Shown piece after piece: positions 1-8,275 of a DNA stretch of 64,000 nt. The notes under the pieces are model-generated. The model was not told the DNA's origin and did no database searches. It saw nothing but the letters and a program-made list of their open reading frames with translations. Numbering within the stretch: the stretch's first letter is position 1; each line of letters starts with the position of its first letter. The stretch lies in contig CANLTJ010000003.1 of NCBI GenBank assembly GCA_947493995.1, positions 155,298 through 219,297 of the forward strand, in the 5' to 3' direction. Source of the DNA: an uncultured Arachnia sp. Lineage in GTDB: Bacteria; Actinomycetota; Actinomycetes; Propionibacteriales; Propionibacteriaceae. A program made the position numbers and the translations under genes.

Positions 1-641
1 ACGTCGGGTTCCAGCGTCAGTGCGCGTGCAATGGCGACGCGTTGACGCTGGCCACCGGAAATCTGTCGGGGCAACACGTCAAGTGCCGACTGGGGGAGAC
101 CCACGAGATCCAGCAACTCCTTGACTTTTTTCAGTCGGCCATCCGGATTGCTGAGGCCGTGCACCCGGTACGGATCCATGAGGGTTTCACGCACCGACAT
201 CCGCGGGTTCAGGGCTGTGGCCGGATCCTGGAAGACCACCGAGATGGCCCGGCCCAGCTTGCGCCGTTCGGCGTAGGAGTTCCCCACCTTCTCGCCCTTG
301 AACAGGACCTCCCCGGCCGTCACCGGTTGGAGACCCACCATCACGCGTGCGGTGGTGGACTTGCCGGATCCGGACTCTCCGACGATCCCGACGGTCTCCC
401 CGCGCGACACGCCCAGTGACACATCGTCCATGGCATGCACCTTGTCCGGGCGGAACAGTTTGCCAGTGCGTGCCTTGTGCACAACGTGGACGTTGCGAAG
501 CTCAATGACAGGGGGCTCGGTGGAGGAGACGTTACTACCGGAGACGTTCCGTGATGCGGTCTCGTGGTGGTCGCCGTCGAGTCTTCCAGCCGCTGATGGG
601 TCGACGGCGGATGCCCCGCGAGATGTGGTGTTCTCAGACAT
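1..641 (-). CDS. Oligopeptide/dipeptide ABC transporter ATP-binding protein (OppF/DppF type), C-terminus beyond window
   Basis: Energy-coupling ATPase of a peptide-type ABC importer, acting at the cytoplasmic face of the membrane. The reading frame starts at an ATG at 639-641 and is open to the window edge. About 213 residues are visible: a polar N-terminal extension of about 40 residues, the Walker A GESGSGKST, a Q-loop VVFQDPATALNPRMSVRETL typical of OppF/DppF, and the signature SGGQRQRVAIARAL. The Walker B and H-loop lie outside the window. It overlaps the upstream permease-ATPase fusion by 8 bp, so the two are translationally coupled. It is the last visible gene of a four-gene minus-strand transporter operon and would form the ATPase heterodimer with the fused ATPase. 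Family assignment is firm; the substrate (peptide, nickel or other) is not readable from the sequence. Confidence 0.93.
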   Translation of the reverse strand, partial: MSENTTSRGASAVDPSAAGRLDGDHHETASRNVSGSNVSSTEPPVIELRNVHVVHKARTGKLFRPDKVHAMDDVSLGVSRGETVGIVGESGSGKSTTARVMVGLQPVTAGEVLFKGEKVGNSYAERRKLGRAISVVFQDPATALNPRMSVRETLMDPYRVHGLSNPDGRLKKVKELLDLVGLPQSALDVLPRQISGGQRQRVAIARALTLEPD

Positions 642-2715
642 GTTCTGCCTCCTTCGCGAGCGCCTCGCGCAATTCGGGTGTGCTGGCGTAGACGTGGTCG
701 GACCCGTTGACCGGCAACAGCTCGGGGCGCGTCGTGAGGCCGATGTCCGGATGGGACGAACGTGGCGCGAACCTGTCGCCCTCCACGAACTCCCGCGGTG
801 AGGGGACCGTGCCCGGCACCTGGTGGAGCCGGTCCGCCCCCTCCTCGATGGAGAGCACGGCTCCCAGGAGACCGCGGGTGTACTCGTGGTGCGGATCACT
901 CAACAGATCCTTGGTGGATGCCTGCTCCACCACTTGACCCGCGTACATCACGGTGATCCTGTGGGCCACTTCAGCCACGAGCGCCAAGTCGTGGCTGACG
1001 AACACCATCGCGAAGCCCAGCTTGGTGCGCAATTCATTCAGTAGATCGATGACCTGTTTCTGTACGGTCACGTCAAGCGCCGTGGTGGGTTCGTCGGCAA
1101 TCACAAGACTGGGGTTGCGGGTCAGCGCCATGGCGATGAGCACCCGCTGACGCTGTCCACCTGAGAGTTCATGAGGGTAGGACCTCAACGTGCGGTCCGG
1201 GTCCAGACCCACCAGTTCCATGAGGTCCTCGGCAGAGCGCTGTCCACCGCGTTGGGTGAGCTGCTTCATCTGCGCACTGATCAGCATGGAGGGGTTCAGC
1301 GAGCTGAGCGCGTCCTGATAGATCATGGCCATCTCGTGGCCCCGCAACGCATTGCGTTCCTTGGGGTTGAGAGTCAGCAGGTCCACCCCATTGAACATGA
1401 TCTTGCCCGTGATTCTGGCTGTGTCAGGAAGAAGCCCCATGATGGCCATCGACGTGATGGACTTGCCACAGCCGGACTCGCCGACCAGACCCATGGTTTC
1501 GTGCGGGCGGACGGTGAACGAGACATTGTCGACGATGGCGACATCGCCGTGCGCGCCCGGGAAGGCAATGCTCAGGTTCTGGACCTCAAGCAGCGGCTCA
1601 ACGTCCGGGTCGTCCATCACGAGGCGGTCAGTGCGCTGGAGCTCAGATTCCCTGAGGTTCGCCAGCTTCTTCTTGAGGGAGTCAGCCTGCGCAATATGGC
1701 TGGCAGCAATGCCGCCAGCTGCCTTCTCGCCGCGCAGGGCGGCCTCATCGGCCTCCACATCCACCTTCACCTTGACCCGAGGCGATGCCAGAGCGTCGGT
1801 CAGCCCCTCGGAGAGAATGTTCAGACACAGCGTCGTGATGAGGATGAACAGACCGGGGAAGAAGGTGGCCCACCAGTGGCCGGAGAGCAGGAGCGCCTTG
1901 CCCTCGGAGAGCATGTTGCCCCACGTCGGGGTGTTCACCGGGCTGATGCCGGTGCCGATGAAGGACAAGGAGGCCTCGAAGACGATGGCGTCGGCCACGA
2001 GAACTGTGGCGAACACCATGATGGGCGCGAGACAGTTGCGTGCCACGTGCTTGATGAGAATCCACCAGGTGCGGGCCCCCATGACCTTGGACGCGGCAAC
2101 GTAGTCCTCACCGAACTGGGACAAGACGTTGGCGCGGACAACTCTGGTGAGCTGCGGCACATAAAGGAAGGCGATCGAGGTGATCACCACTGGCAGCATC
2201 GGCAACCGAGTGGCGAGGGCGGATACGAGCACGGCGGCAAGCGCGATGCCGGGAAAGCTCATGATCACGTCGAGGACACGCATCAGTACCTCGGCGACCC
2301 ACTTGCGAGAGGTGGCGGCGATCGAGCCGAGCACCGCCGCTGCGATAAGTGCCAGACCCGTGGCGCTCAGGCCGACGATGAGGGAGACCCGCGCGCCGTA
2401 GATGACACGCGAGGCGATGTCACGTCCTCTGCCGTCAGTGCCGAACCAGAACTCACCCTCGGGAGGGATGGAGCTGTCCGGAATCAGCTGCGTGCCGACG
2501 CCCTCGATCTCGACTTCGGTGTAGACCACCTTGTCCTCCGGCACGAGACCCGATGCTCCTGGGTCGTAAGGAGCGATGAGCGGCGCGAAGATGGCCATCA
2601 GGACCATGAATGCCACCACGACGAGCGCGATCCTGGAACCGATGGGGAGCACCTTGAGCGACGGCAGGCGAAGGCCCGGGGTCTGGAGCTTGGTTTTGGA
2701 CTCTGAGGACAACAT
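634..2715 (-). CDS. Fused ABC transporter permease (DppC type) and ATP-binding protein (DppD type)
   Basis: A 693-residue fusion of two subunits that are usually separate. Residues about 1-310 are a DppC/OppC-type permease with several hydrophobic segments and an EAA-loop-like stretch (about residues 195-230, ...DYVAASKVMGARTWWILIKH). Residues about 315-370 form a charged linker rich in Ala, Glu and Lys that may be helical. Residues 370-693 are a DppD-type ATPase: Walker A GESGCGKS at about 411, signature LSGGQRQRV at about 517, Walker B LVIADEP at about 537, then the H-loop FVSHDLALV and an oligopeptide-type C-terminal region. Start and stop overlap the neighbouring genes by 1 bp upstream and 8 bp downstream. 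Fused permease/ATPase proteins are known in actinobacterial Opp/Dpp systems, so this is probably a real architecture and not a sequencing artefact. Confidence 0.95.
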   Translation of the reverse strand: MLSSESKTKLQTPGLRLPSLKVLPIGSRIALVVVAFMVLMAIFAPLIAPYDPGASGLVPEDKVVYTEVEIEGVGTQLIPDSSIPPEGEFWFGTDGRGRDIASRVIYGARVSLIVGLSATGLALIAAAVLGSIAATSRKWVAEVLMRVLDVIMSFPGIALAAVLVSALATRLPMLPVVITSIAFLYVPQLTRVVRANVLSQFGEDYVAASKVMGARTWWILIKHVARNCLAPIMVFATVLVADAIVFEASLSFIGTGISPVNTPTWGNMLSEGKALLLSGHWWATFFPGLFILITTLCLNILSEGLTDALASPRVKVKVDVEADEAALRGEKAAGGIAASHIAQADSLKKKLANLRESELQRTDRLVMDDPDVEPLLEVQNLSIAFPGAHGDVAIVDNVSFTVRPHETMGLVGESGCGKSITSMAIMGLLPDTARITGKIMFNGVDLLTLNPKERNALRGHEMAMIYQDALSSLNPSMLISAQMKQLTQRGGQRSAEDLMELVGLDPDRTLRSYPHELSGGQRQRVLIAMALTRNPSLVIADEPTTALDVTVQKQVIDLLNELRTKLGFAMVFVSHDLALVAEVAHRITVMYAGQVVEQASTKDLLSDPHHEYTRGLLGAVLSIEEGADRLHQVPGTVPSPREFVEGDRFAPRSSHPDIGLTTRPELLPVNGSDHVYASTPELREALAKEAEHV

Positions 2716-3680
2716 CAGACGCTCCTGATCCGCGGATTGACGATGACGTAGAGAATGTCAACGATCATGTTGATGAAGATGAAGGCGATGGCCACCGTGA
2801 TCGTCACTCCCTGGACGATGTTGACGTCGTTGCGGGTGATGCCCTGGAAGATGAGCTGTCCCATGCCCTGGATGTTGAAGATCATCTCGATGACGACTGC
2901 GCCACCCATGAGGTAGCCCACTCGAAGACCGAGGACGGTGATGGGTGTGATGAGTGCGTTGCGCAGGACATTGCGGCTGATGACCACCGGCTTCGGTATG
3001 CCGGCGCCGATGGCGGTGCGAACGTAGTCCCGGTCCAGTTCTTCCACCATGGCGGTGCGCACGACGCGCGTCAGAGAGCCTGCCACGGGTACGGCAAGGG
3101 CGATGACCGGTAGAAACACCTGATCCACGTACGCCTGCGGATTGTCGAAGAAGGAGACCCAGTCGGTGACGACGGAGGGAAAAAGTCCGGCACCACCCGG
3201 CACATTGCCCAGCCACTGGATCAGCAGCAGCGCCAACCAGAACGACGGTGTTGCGAGGCTCGCGATGGAGAACACCCGGATGGCCTGGTCCGGCCACCTG
3301 TCACGGTACAGCGCTGCGATGACGCCGAGAACAGTGGCGACGATGATCGCGAGGAAGAGCCCGAGGAACGTCAGCTGCAACGTGATGGGGAAGGCCGTTG
3401 CCACCATGTCGACGATCGGTACTCCGACGAATGACGTGCCGAGGTCGCCCTGGACGAGTCCCGTGAGGTAGTCCCAGAACCGCACGAGGAGGGGGTCGTT
3501 GAGGTTGTTGGCTTCGCGGTAAATCTCAAGCGCCTCTGCGCTGGCGGACTCGCCCAGGGCAAGCCGCGCCGGATCTGCGCTGGAGAATGACATCACAACG
3601 ATGACAAGCAACGTCACCCCGAAAACCATGATGGGCAACGCGATGAGGCGTCGTCCCAGGAGTCGGATGAGGTTGGACAA
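2715..3680 (-). CDS. ABC transporter permease (DppB/OppB type)
   Basis: Integral membrane subunit of a peptide/nickel-type importer, 321 residues, the normal length for DppB. An N-terminal membrane helix with the family-typical RLIALPIMVFGVTLLV is followed by a periplasmic-side region, then five more hydrophobic segments. The EAA-loop (EELDRDYVRTAIGAGIPKPV) is at about residues 210-235. It pairs with the permease half of the downstream fusion; the TGA and ATG overlap by one base, so translation is coupled. It follows the substrate-binding lipoprotein after a 157-bp gap that holds a strong hairpin. Function is confident at family level; the solute is unknown. Confidence 0.95.
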   Translation of the reverse strand: MSNLIRLLGRRLIALPIMVFGVTLLVIVVMSFSSADPARLALGESASAEALEIYREANNLNDPLLVRFWDYLTGLVQGDLGTSFVGVPIVDMVATAFPITLQLTFLGLFLAIIVATVLGVIAALYRDRWPDQAIRVFSIASLATPSFWLALLLIQWLGNVPGGAGLFPSVVTDWVSFFDNPQAYVDQVFLPVIALAVPVAGSLTRVVRTAMVEELDRDYVRTAIGAGIPKPVVISRNVLRNALITPITVLGLRVGYLMGGAVVIEMIFNIQGMGQLIFQGITRNDVNIVQGVTITVAIAFIFINMIVDILYVIVNPRIRSV

Positions 3681-3790
3681 GACGGTTGCTCCTTTGCACT
3701 CGTCGATCCCCTTGGGGTAGGGGCGTTCAGCTTCGATTCAAGAGGGGATTTGAGCTCTGATGATAGTCAATGCCACTGCGAGCGGTGGGA

Positions 3791-3828
3791 CGGGGCGAAA
3801 GTTGATGGGGGATTCAACTCCCGCCCCG
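3791..3828 (-). terminator. GC-rich hairpin between binding-protein gene and permease gene
   Basis: On the minus strand the transcript reads CGGGGCGGGAGTTGA, an 8-base loop, then TCAACTTTCGCCCCG. All 15 positions pair if two G-U wobbles are allowed. There is no U-tract after it on the minus strand. It lies just after the stop of the substrate-binding protein gene and before the permease start. Such hairpins commonly stabilise the binding-protein mRNA or partly terminate, giving more binding protein than permease; that role is inferred. Confidence 0.6.
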
Positions 3829-3837
3829 ACACCACCA

Positions 3838-5490
3838 TCAGCGGGTGGAGGACACGCCCACGAACGACAGTCCTGTCACGGCAAGCGGCTGGAAGTTCTG
3901 CAACGTCTCCGAGTTCCAGGCCGTGGGTGTCCGGCGGTGGAAGATCGGATAGAGCGGCACATTCTCCGAGATGACGTCGAAGATCTGATGCCACAGATCC
4001 ATCTGCTCCTCGCCTTCAGCTCCGCTCGCCTGGTCGAGCAGCTCCTGCACCTGGGCGTGGGATTCGGAACCGGCCCAGTGCATCCGGGAATCGGTCCATG
4101 TCTCGCCGGCGTACCACCAGCGCAGCAGAAGGTCGGCATCGTCACCGAAGACCGAGGGGTCGCCCGGGGCCACAACGATGTCGTAGGCATCGGGATTGCC
4201 GTCAATGGTGCCGTAGACGTCGCTGGACTGCCTCTCCTCGTACTCCACCGTCAGACCTGCCGATTCCAGCGACTCGACGATCATGGGGCGGGCTGCAGCG
4301 AAGAAGTCGTGATCGGATGCGAGGACGCGAACCGAGGTCAGACCGGTTTCGGCAAGCAGTTCTTGAGCTCTCTCAAGGTTCTGGGGGGAGTAGACCGTGG
4401 AGGCCTCCTGGTACGCCGGGTGTTCCTGCTGGACGAAGCACGTGGCGGGGGTGGCGAGGTCTGACATGCCAACGGAGCAGATCTGTTCGTAGTCCAGTGC
4501 GTACATCATCGCCTGCCGGTTCCTCACATCGTCCATGGGCGCCGATCCGCAGTTGAACATCATGAAGACAAGGCCGAAGCCCTGTTCCGCGGCAACACTC
4601 TTGCCGTCCACTTCTGCCAAGGTGGTGAGATCGGCCACCGGCACCGAATCGATGGCCTGCACCGTGTCGGATGTGAGCGCGTTGGTGCGTGTGGACGCAT
4701 CGGGGAGGATCTGCCACGTCATGGACGGCGCGAGTGCGGGGTATGGCCCGGTGTAATCGTCGTTGCGTTCGAAGACGACCGTCTGCGATCCGGCCCCGTT
4801 GTCGGTCATGGTGTAGGCCCCGGTGCCGATCGGCATCAGGTCGAACGCCTGCTGGTCGGCCTGAACGGCTGCCATCGGAACGATCTTCACCACGGAGAGG
4901 CGCTCGGCCACCAGGGAGAACGGGTAGTTCAGGTTGAAGCGGACGGTGGTGTCGTCGGCCGCCTCGACCGACTCGATGAACGGCAGGAAGGCTGCGTAGA
5001 GGGACTGGTTGGCCTCGTCGAGGACCCGCTCGAAGGAGAACACCACGTCGTCGGTGGTGACGGCCTCGCCGTTGGTGAACACGGCGCCATCGCGCAGCGT
5101 GACCTCCCAAGTGGTGTCATCGACCTGCTGAGGCATATCCGCACCCAGAGCTGCGTAGACCTCACGGGTAGCGGGATGGATCTCAGTGAGCCCCTCCATG
5201 GTGTGCCAGTTGGCCGCAAGAGTGAGGGCCGAGGTGGTGGTCATCGGATCGTATCCGTTGGTGCCGAGCTCGTATGAGATGCCGGCTTCGATGGGGCTGT
5301 CGCCGCCTGCCGCGGCGGAAGTTTCTCCGGTGCTGGTCTCGCCGCCGGTGGCGGCCGGTGTCTCCACGTTGTCCGTGGTGCCGCAGGCTGCCAGGGTTGC
5401 GGTGATACCGGCGGCGGCGCTGGAAGCCCCCATCAGCTTCACGAACGACCGGCGGGAGAGGCCCGTGCGGGCTTCGTCGGGGAGGTGCAT
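3838..5490 (-). CDS. Tat-exported substrate-binding lipoprotein of the peptide-type ABC importer (SBP_bac_5)
   Basis: Extracellular solute-binding protein, 550 residues, first gene of the importer operon. The N-terminus has a twin-arginine motif SRRSFVKLMG at about residues 12-21, a hydrophobic stretch, and a lipobox LAAC with the lipidated Cys at about residue 36. A Gly/Ser/Thr/Ala-rich tether of about 30 residues follows, then a family 5 binding-protein fold (EAVTTDDVVFSFERVLD; YPFSLVAERLSVVKIVP; a C-terminal lobe with the usual Asp/Trp-rich segments). The start has a good ribosome site (AAGGAG) and follows a well-spaced promoter. Export by Tat suggests that it folds, possibly with a cofactor or ligand, before secretion. 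The substrate cannot be assigned; peptides are the default for the family. Confidence 0.93.
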   Translation of the reverse strand: MHLPDEARTGLSRRSFVKLMGASSAAAGITATLAACGTTDNVETPAATGGETSTGETSAAAGGDSPIEAGISYELGTNGYDPMTTTSALTLAANWHTMEGLTEIHPATREVYAALGADMPQQVDDTTWEVTLRDGAVFTNGEAVTTDDVVFSFERVLDEANQSLYAAFLPFIESVEAADDTTVRFNLNYPFSLVAERLSVVKIVPMAAVQADQQAFDLMPIGTGAYTMTDNGAGSQTVVFERNDDYTGPYPALAPSMTWQILPDASTRTNALTSDTVQAIDSVPVADLTTLAEVDGKSVAAEQGFGLVFMMFNCGSAPMDDVRNRQAMMYALDYEQICSVGMSDLATPATCFVQQEHPAYQEASTVYSPQNLERAQELLAETGLTSVRVLASDHDFFAAARPMIVESLESAGLTVEYEERQSSDVYGTIDGNPDAYDIVVAPGDPSVFGDDADLLLRWWYAGETWTDSRMHWAGSESHAQVQELLDQASGAEGEEQMDLWHQIFDVISENVPLYPIFHRRTPTAWNSETLQNFQPLAVTGLSFVGVSSTR

Positions 5491-5505
5491 CGTTGATCTC
5501 CTTGA

Positions 5506-5516
5506 TTGTCTGACGT
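5506..5516. promoter_or_regulatory. Possible FadR-family operator in the importer leader
   Basis: TTGTCTGACGT contains a GT-N3-AC core (GTC-T-GAC) similar to FCD-subfamily GntR operators. It lies between the importer -10 and its start codon, where a bound repressor would block transcription. ACGTCAG direct repeats occur beside it. The assignment rests on motif resemblance and on the neighbouring regulator gene only. Confidence 0.3.
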
Positions 5517-5537
5517 CTGATGACTGACGTAGTGGCT

Positions 5538-5566
5538 ATGCTAGGTGAAGAGTAACGTCGTCGCAA
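5538..5566 (-). promoter_or_regulatory. Promoter of the ABC importer operon
   Basis: On the minus strand a TTGCGA -35 (5561-5566) and a TAGCAT -10 (5538-5543) are separated by exactly 17 bp and lie about 45 bp upstream of the binding-protein start codon. This is close to the sigma-A/HrdB consensus. It is positioned to drive the importer away from the divergent regulator gene. Confidence 0.6.
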
Positions 5567-5650
5567 CGGCCGGCGAGGAAATGAGCGGTCACGATTGCGT
5601 AACAAAGTGTGACCGCGGCCGCAATCCAGATGAGGCAGGATCAGGAAGAC

Positions 5651-6391
5651 ATGAAATCCGATTCGGGACACGGCGGGGGAATTCGTGCCAACGGTTCCAT
5701 CGCATCGGAGGCAGCACGGGAGATCAAGCGCCTGATCATGGCAGAGGGAATGAAACCAGGGGAGCTGCTCCCATCCGAGTCGGAGTTGTGCGAGCGGCTG
5801 GGCGTTTCGCGATCCTCAGTTCGCGAAGGGATTCGTACGCTCCAGACTCTGGACATCGTGGAGGTGCGTCAAGGTCGAGGAACCTTCGTGGGAGCGATGT
5901 CTCTGCAGCCATTGGTGGAGACGCTTGCGTTCAGATCGGTGATCAGCCCGGGCGACAACTTCCGGGCCCTGCGCGAGGTGGTAGATGTTCGTGTCAGTCT
6001 TGACATTGGTTTCTCGGAGCGCATCGTTGAACATCTTGAGGGAACTCACCATGAGTTTCTCCACTTGCTGGTGGGGGAGATGGTGGCTTCGGCGCGCCGG
6101 GGCGAGCCCTTCGCATCCGCGGATCGCGAGTTCCATACCCAATTGTTCGAAGAGGCGCGATGCGAGATGGTGTCACAGCTTGTCGCTGCCTTCTGGGACG
6201 TCCACACTGCTGTGTTACCTCAGCTTGCCATCCCCACCCCCTGCGACATTGAGCTGACGGCCAGGGCTCACGGTGACATGCTGCGGGCCGCTGAAGCCGG
6301 TGACGTCGAGGCGTACCGGCGCGCCGTCCATGAGCACTACGCGCCGTTGCTCCGGGTGCTCGATGCGAGCGCCCCGGAGCACTCAGCCTGA
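5651..6391 (+). CDS. FadR-type (GntR/FCD) transcriptional regulator
   Basis: DNA-binding regulator of 246 residues. The N-terminal winged helix-turn-helix (about residues 15-80) shows the GntR pattern LLPSESELCERLGVSRSSVREGIRTL followed by a wing, IVEVRQGRGTFV. The C-terminal all-helical FCD domain carries the expected metal ligands in ADREFH, ARAHGDML and AVHEHY, so it probably binds a metal and a small carboxylate or related ligand. The start chosen is the ATG at 5651 because AGGAAG sits five bases before it; a GTG at 5609 would add 14 residues without a ribosome site. It is divergent from the ABC importer, which it probably represses until substrate is present. The effector is unknown. Confidence 0.9.
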   Translation: MKSDSGHGGGIRANGSIASEAAREIKRLIMAEGMKPGELLPSESELCERLGVSRSSVREGIRTLQTLDIVEVRQGRGTFVGAMSLQPLVETLAFRSVISPGDNFRALREVVDVRVSLDIGFSERIVEHLEGTHHEFLHLLVGEMVASARRGEPFASADREFHTQLFEEARCEMVSQLVAAFWDVHTAVLPQLAIPTPCDIELTARAHGDMLRAAEAGDVEAYRRAVHEHYAPLLRVLDASAPEHSA

Positions 6392-6416
6392 GACACCGCT
6401 CCCACCTCACGCCCCC

Positions 6417-6422
6417 TAGGAT
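6417..6422 (+). promoter_or_regulatory. Putative -10 element of the gatCAB operon
   Basis: TAGGAT about 40 bp upstream of the gatC start, in the only gap before the operon. No convincing -35 is visible, which is usual for actinobacterial housekeeping promoters. Confidence 0.35.
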
Positions 6423-6461
6423 GGTCCCGATCCCTTGCAGCCCAAGTCCAGGAGCGAACAC

Positions 6462-6758
6462 GTGGCGTTGACCGCTGACGACGTTGCCCGAATCGCCGGG
6501 TTGGCGCGTCTTCATCTCACTGAGGATGAATGCGCCGCACTGGCACCCGAACTCGACATCATTCTCTCCTCCGTGGAACAGGTCTCCGAAGTGACACGCG
6601 ACGACATTGTGATGATGACCCATGCGCTTCCCCTCACCAATGTGATGCGACCCGACGTCGTGACGCCGTCGCTGACGCCCGAGCAGGCGCTCGCCGGCGC
6701 CCCCGCGGAAGAGGACGGCCGGTTCCGCGTCCCCCAGATTCTCGGGGAGGAGGCATGA
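6462..6758 (+). CDS. gatC: Asp-tRNA(Asn)/Glu-tRNA(Gln) amidotransferase subunit GatC
   Basis: Small structural subunit that wraps around GatA and stabilises the GatCAB complex, which converts mischarged Glu-tRNA(Gln) and Asp-tRNA(Asn) to the amidated forms. 98 residues, usual length. It shows the family opening [22 protein letters not shown] and the central [15 protein letters not shown] region. The GTG at 6462 is preferred over a TTG at 6435 because AGGAG lies seven bases upstream and the resulting N-terminus matches the family. Its stop overlaps the gatA start (ATGA), giving translational coupling. Confidence 0.96.
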   Translation: MALTADDVARIAGLARLHLTEDECAALAPELDIILSSVEQVSEVTRDDIVMMTHALPLTNVMRPDVVTPSLTPEQALAGAPAEEDGRFRVPQILGEEA

Positions 6759-8275
6759 CCGATTTCTCCCTGCTGACCCGGTCGGCCCACGAGCTGGCTG
6801 ACATGCTTCTGACGGGTGAGGTGACGTCCGAGGAGGTGACATCAGTTCACCTCGAACAGATCGGTGCGCTCAATCCGGCTCTGAACGCGTTCCTCGTCGT
6901 CGATGCCGACGGCGCCCTCGCCACCGCCCGCGACATCGATTCGCGCCGGGCGGGAGGCGAGGAGTTGGGCCCGCTGGCCGGAGTGCCCATCGCCGTCAAG
7001 GACAACTTCTGCACCCGCGACCTTTCAACCACCTGCGGCTCCCGGATGCTCGAGGGCTGGGTGCCGCCGTACGACGCCACCGTCATCACCCGGTTGCGCC
7101 AAGCGGGGCTCGTCATCCTGGGCAAGACGAACATGGACGAGTTCGCCATGGGCTCCTCCACGGAGACCTCGGCCTTCGGGCCCACCCGCAACCCGTGGGA
7201 CACAGACAGGATCCCGGGTGGCTCCGGCGGTGGTTCATCGGCGGCTGTCGCTGGCTTCCTCGCGCCGCTCGCCGTCGGGTCCGACACGGGTGGCTCCATC
7301 CGTCAACCGGGGGCCGTCACCGGCACCGTCGGCGTCAAGCCCACCTATGGCGGGGTGTCGCGTTACGGGGTGGTGGCCATGGCCTCCAGCCTTGACCAGC
7401 CCGGCCCCGTCGCCCGCACAGTGCTGGACGCTGCCCTGCTGCACCAGGTAATGGCCGGCCATGACCCGATGGACTCCACCTCGATCAACCAGCCGGTTCC
7501 CGCTCTGGCGGAAGCGGCCCGTTCCCGCGACGTCTCCGGCATGCGCGTCGGCGTGGTGAAGGAACTGGGCGGCGAGGGCTACGACCCGGCGGTCGAGGCT
7601 CGGTTCCTCGAGGCCGTCGCGCTGCTGAAGGATGCTGGCGCCGAGGTGATCGAGGTGTCATGCCCCCACTTCCGCTATGCGCTGAGCGCTTACTACCTCA
7701 TTCATCCGGCCGAGGTGTCCAGCAACCTGGCCCGTTTCGACGCCATGCGCTACGGCCTGCGGCTCGGGGACGACGGTATCAACAGCGCCGAGGCGGTCAC
7801 CGCCATCACCCGCGGCAAGGGCTTCGGCCGTGAGGTGAAGCGTCGGATCCTCATCGGCACGCACGCGCTGTCCAGCGGGTACCACGACCAGTACTACGGG
7901 TCCGCGCAGAAGGTCCGCACCCTCGTGGCCAGGGACTTCGACGCCGCCTTCGATCGGTGCGACGTCCTCATCTCACCCACCACGCCCACCCCGGCGTTCA
8001 GGATAGGTGAGCGCATGGACGATCCCATGGCCATGTACAAGGCGGATCTCTGCACGATTCCATCCAACCTGGCCGGCAACGCATCGGCGTCCTTCCCCGT
8101 CGGAACCTCTGCCGATGGGCTTCCCATCGGACTACAGGTGATGGCGCCACCCATGGCGGACGACCGGCTCTATCGAGTGGGCGGATGGCTGGAATCAGTA
8201 ATGGAAGAAGCATGGGGCGGACCTCTGCTACAGCAAATGACCCCTCTGGCGAGAACGAAGGCGGTGCACCGGTGA
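6755..8275 (+). CDS. gatA: Asp/Glu-tRNA amidotransferase subunit GatA (amidase)
   Basis: Glutaminase subunit that releases ammonia from glutamine for tRNA amidation. 506 residues with the full amidase-signature fold. The catalytic Ser-cisSer-Lys elements are visible: Lys in [10 protein letters not shown], the glycine-rich [12 protein letters not shown] segment and the nucleophile region [12 protein letters not shown]. The ATG at 6755 overlaps the gatC stop and gives the family-typical N-terminus; the open frame upstream of it is a GC-rich extension inside gatC. The gene overlaps gatB at its 3' end by 4 bp, so the three subunits are made as one unit. Confidence 0.97.
   Translation: MTDFSLLTRSAHELADMLLTGEVTSEEVTSVHLEQIGALNPALNAFLVVDADGALATARDIDSRRAGGEELGPLAGVPIAVKDNFCTRDLSTTCGSRMLEGWVPPYDATVITRLRQAGLVILGKTNMDEFAMGSSTETSAFGPTRNPWDTDRIPGGSGGGSSAAVAGFLAPLAVGSDTGGSIRQPGAVTGTVGVKPTYGGVSRYGVVAMASSLDQPGPVARTVLDAALLHQVMAGHDPMDSTSINQPVPALAEAARSRDVSGMRVGVVKELGGEGYDPAVEARFLEAVALLKDAGAEVIEVSCPHFRYALSAYYLIHPAEVSSNLARFDAMRYGLRLGDDGINSAEAVTAITRGKGFGREVKRRILIGTHALSSGYHDQYYGSAQKVRTLVARDFDAAFDRCDVLISPTTPTPAFRIGERMDDPMAMYKADLCTIPSNLAGNASASFPVGTSADGLPIGLQVMAPPMADDRLYRVGGWLESVMEEAWGGPLLQQMTPLARTKAVHR

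Noticed and set aside
6392..6461. T-box or riboswitch upstream of gatCAB
   Set aside because: The gap is only 70 bp and shows no conserved structure.
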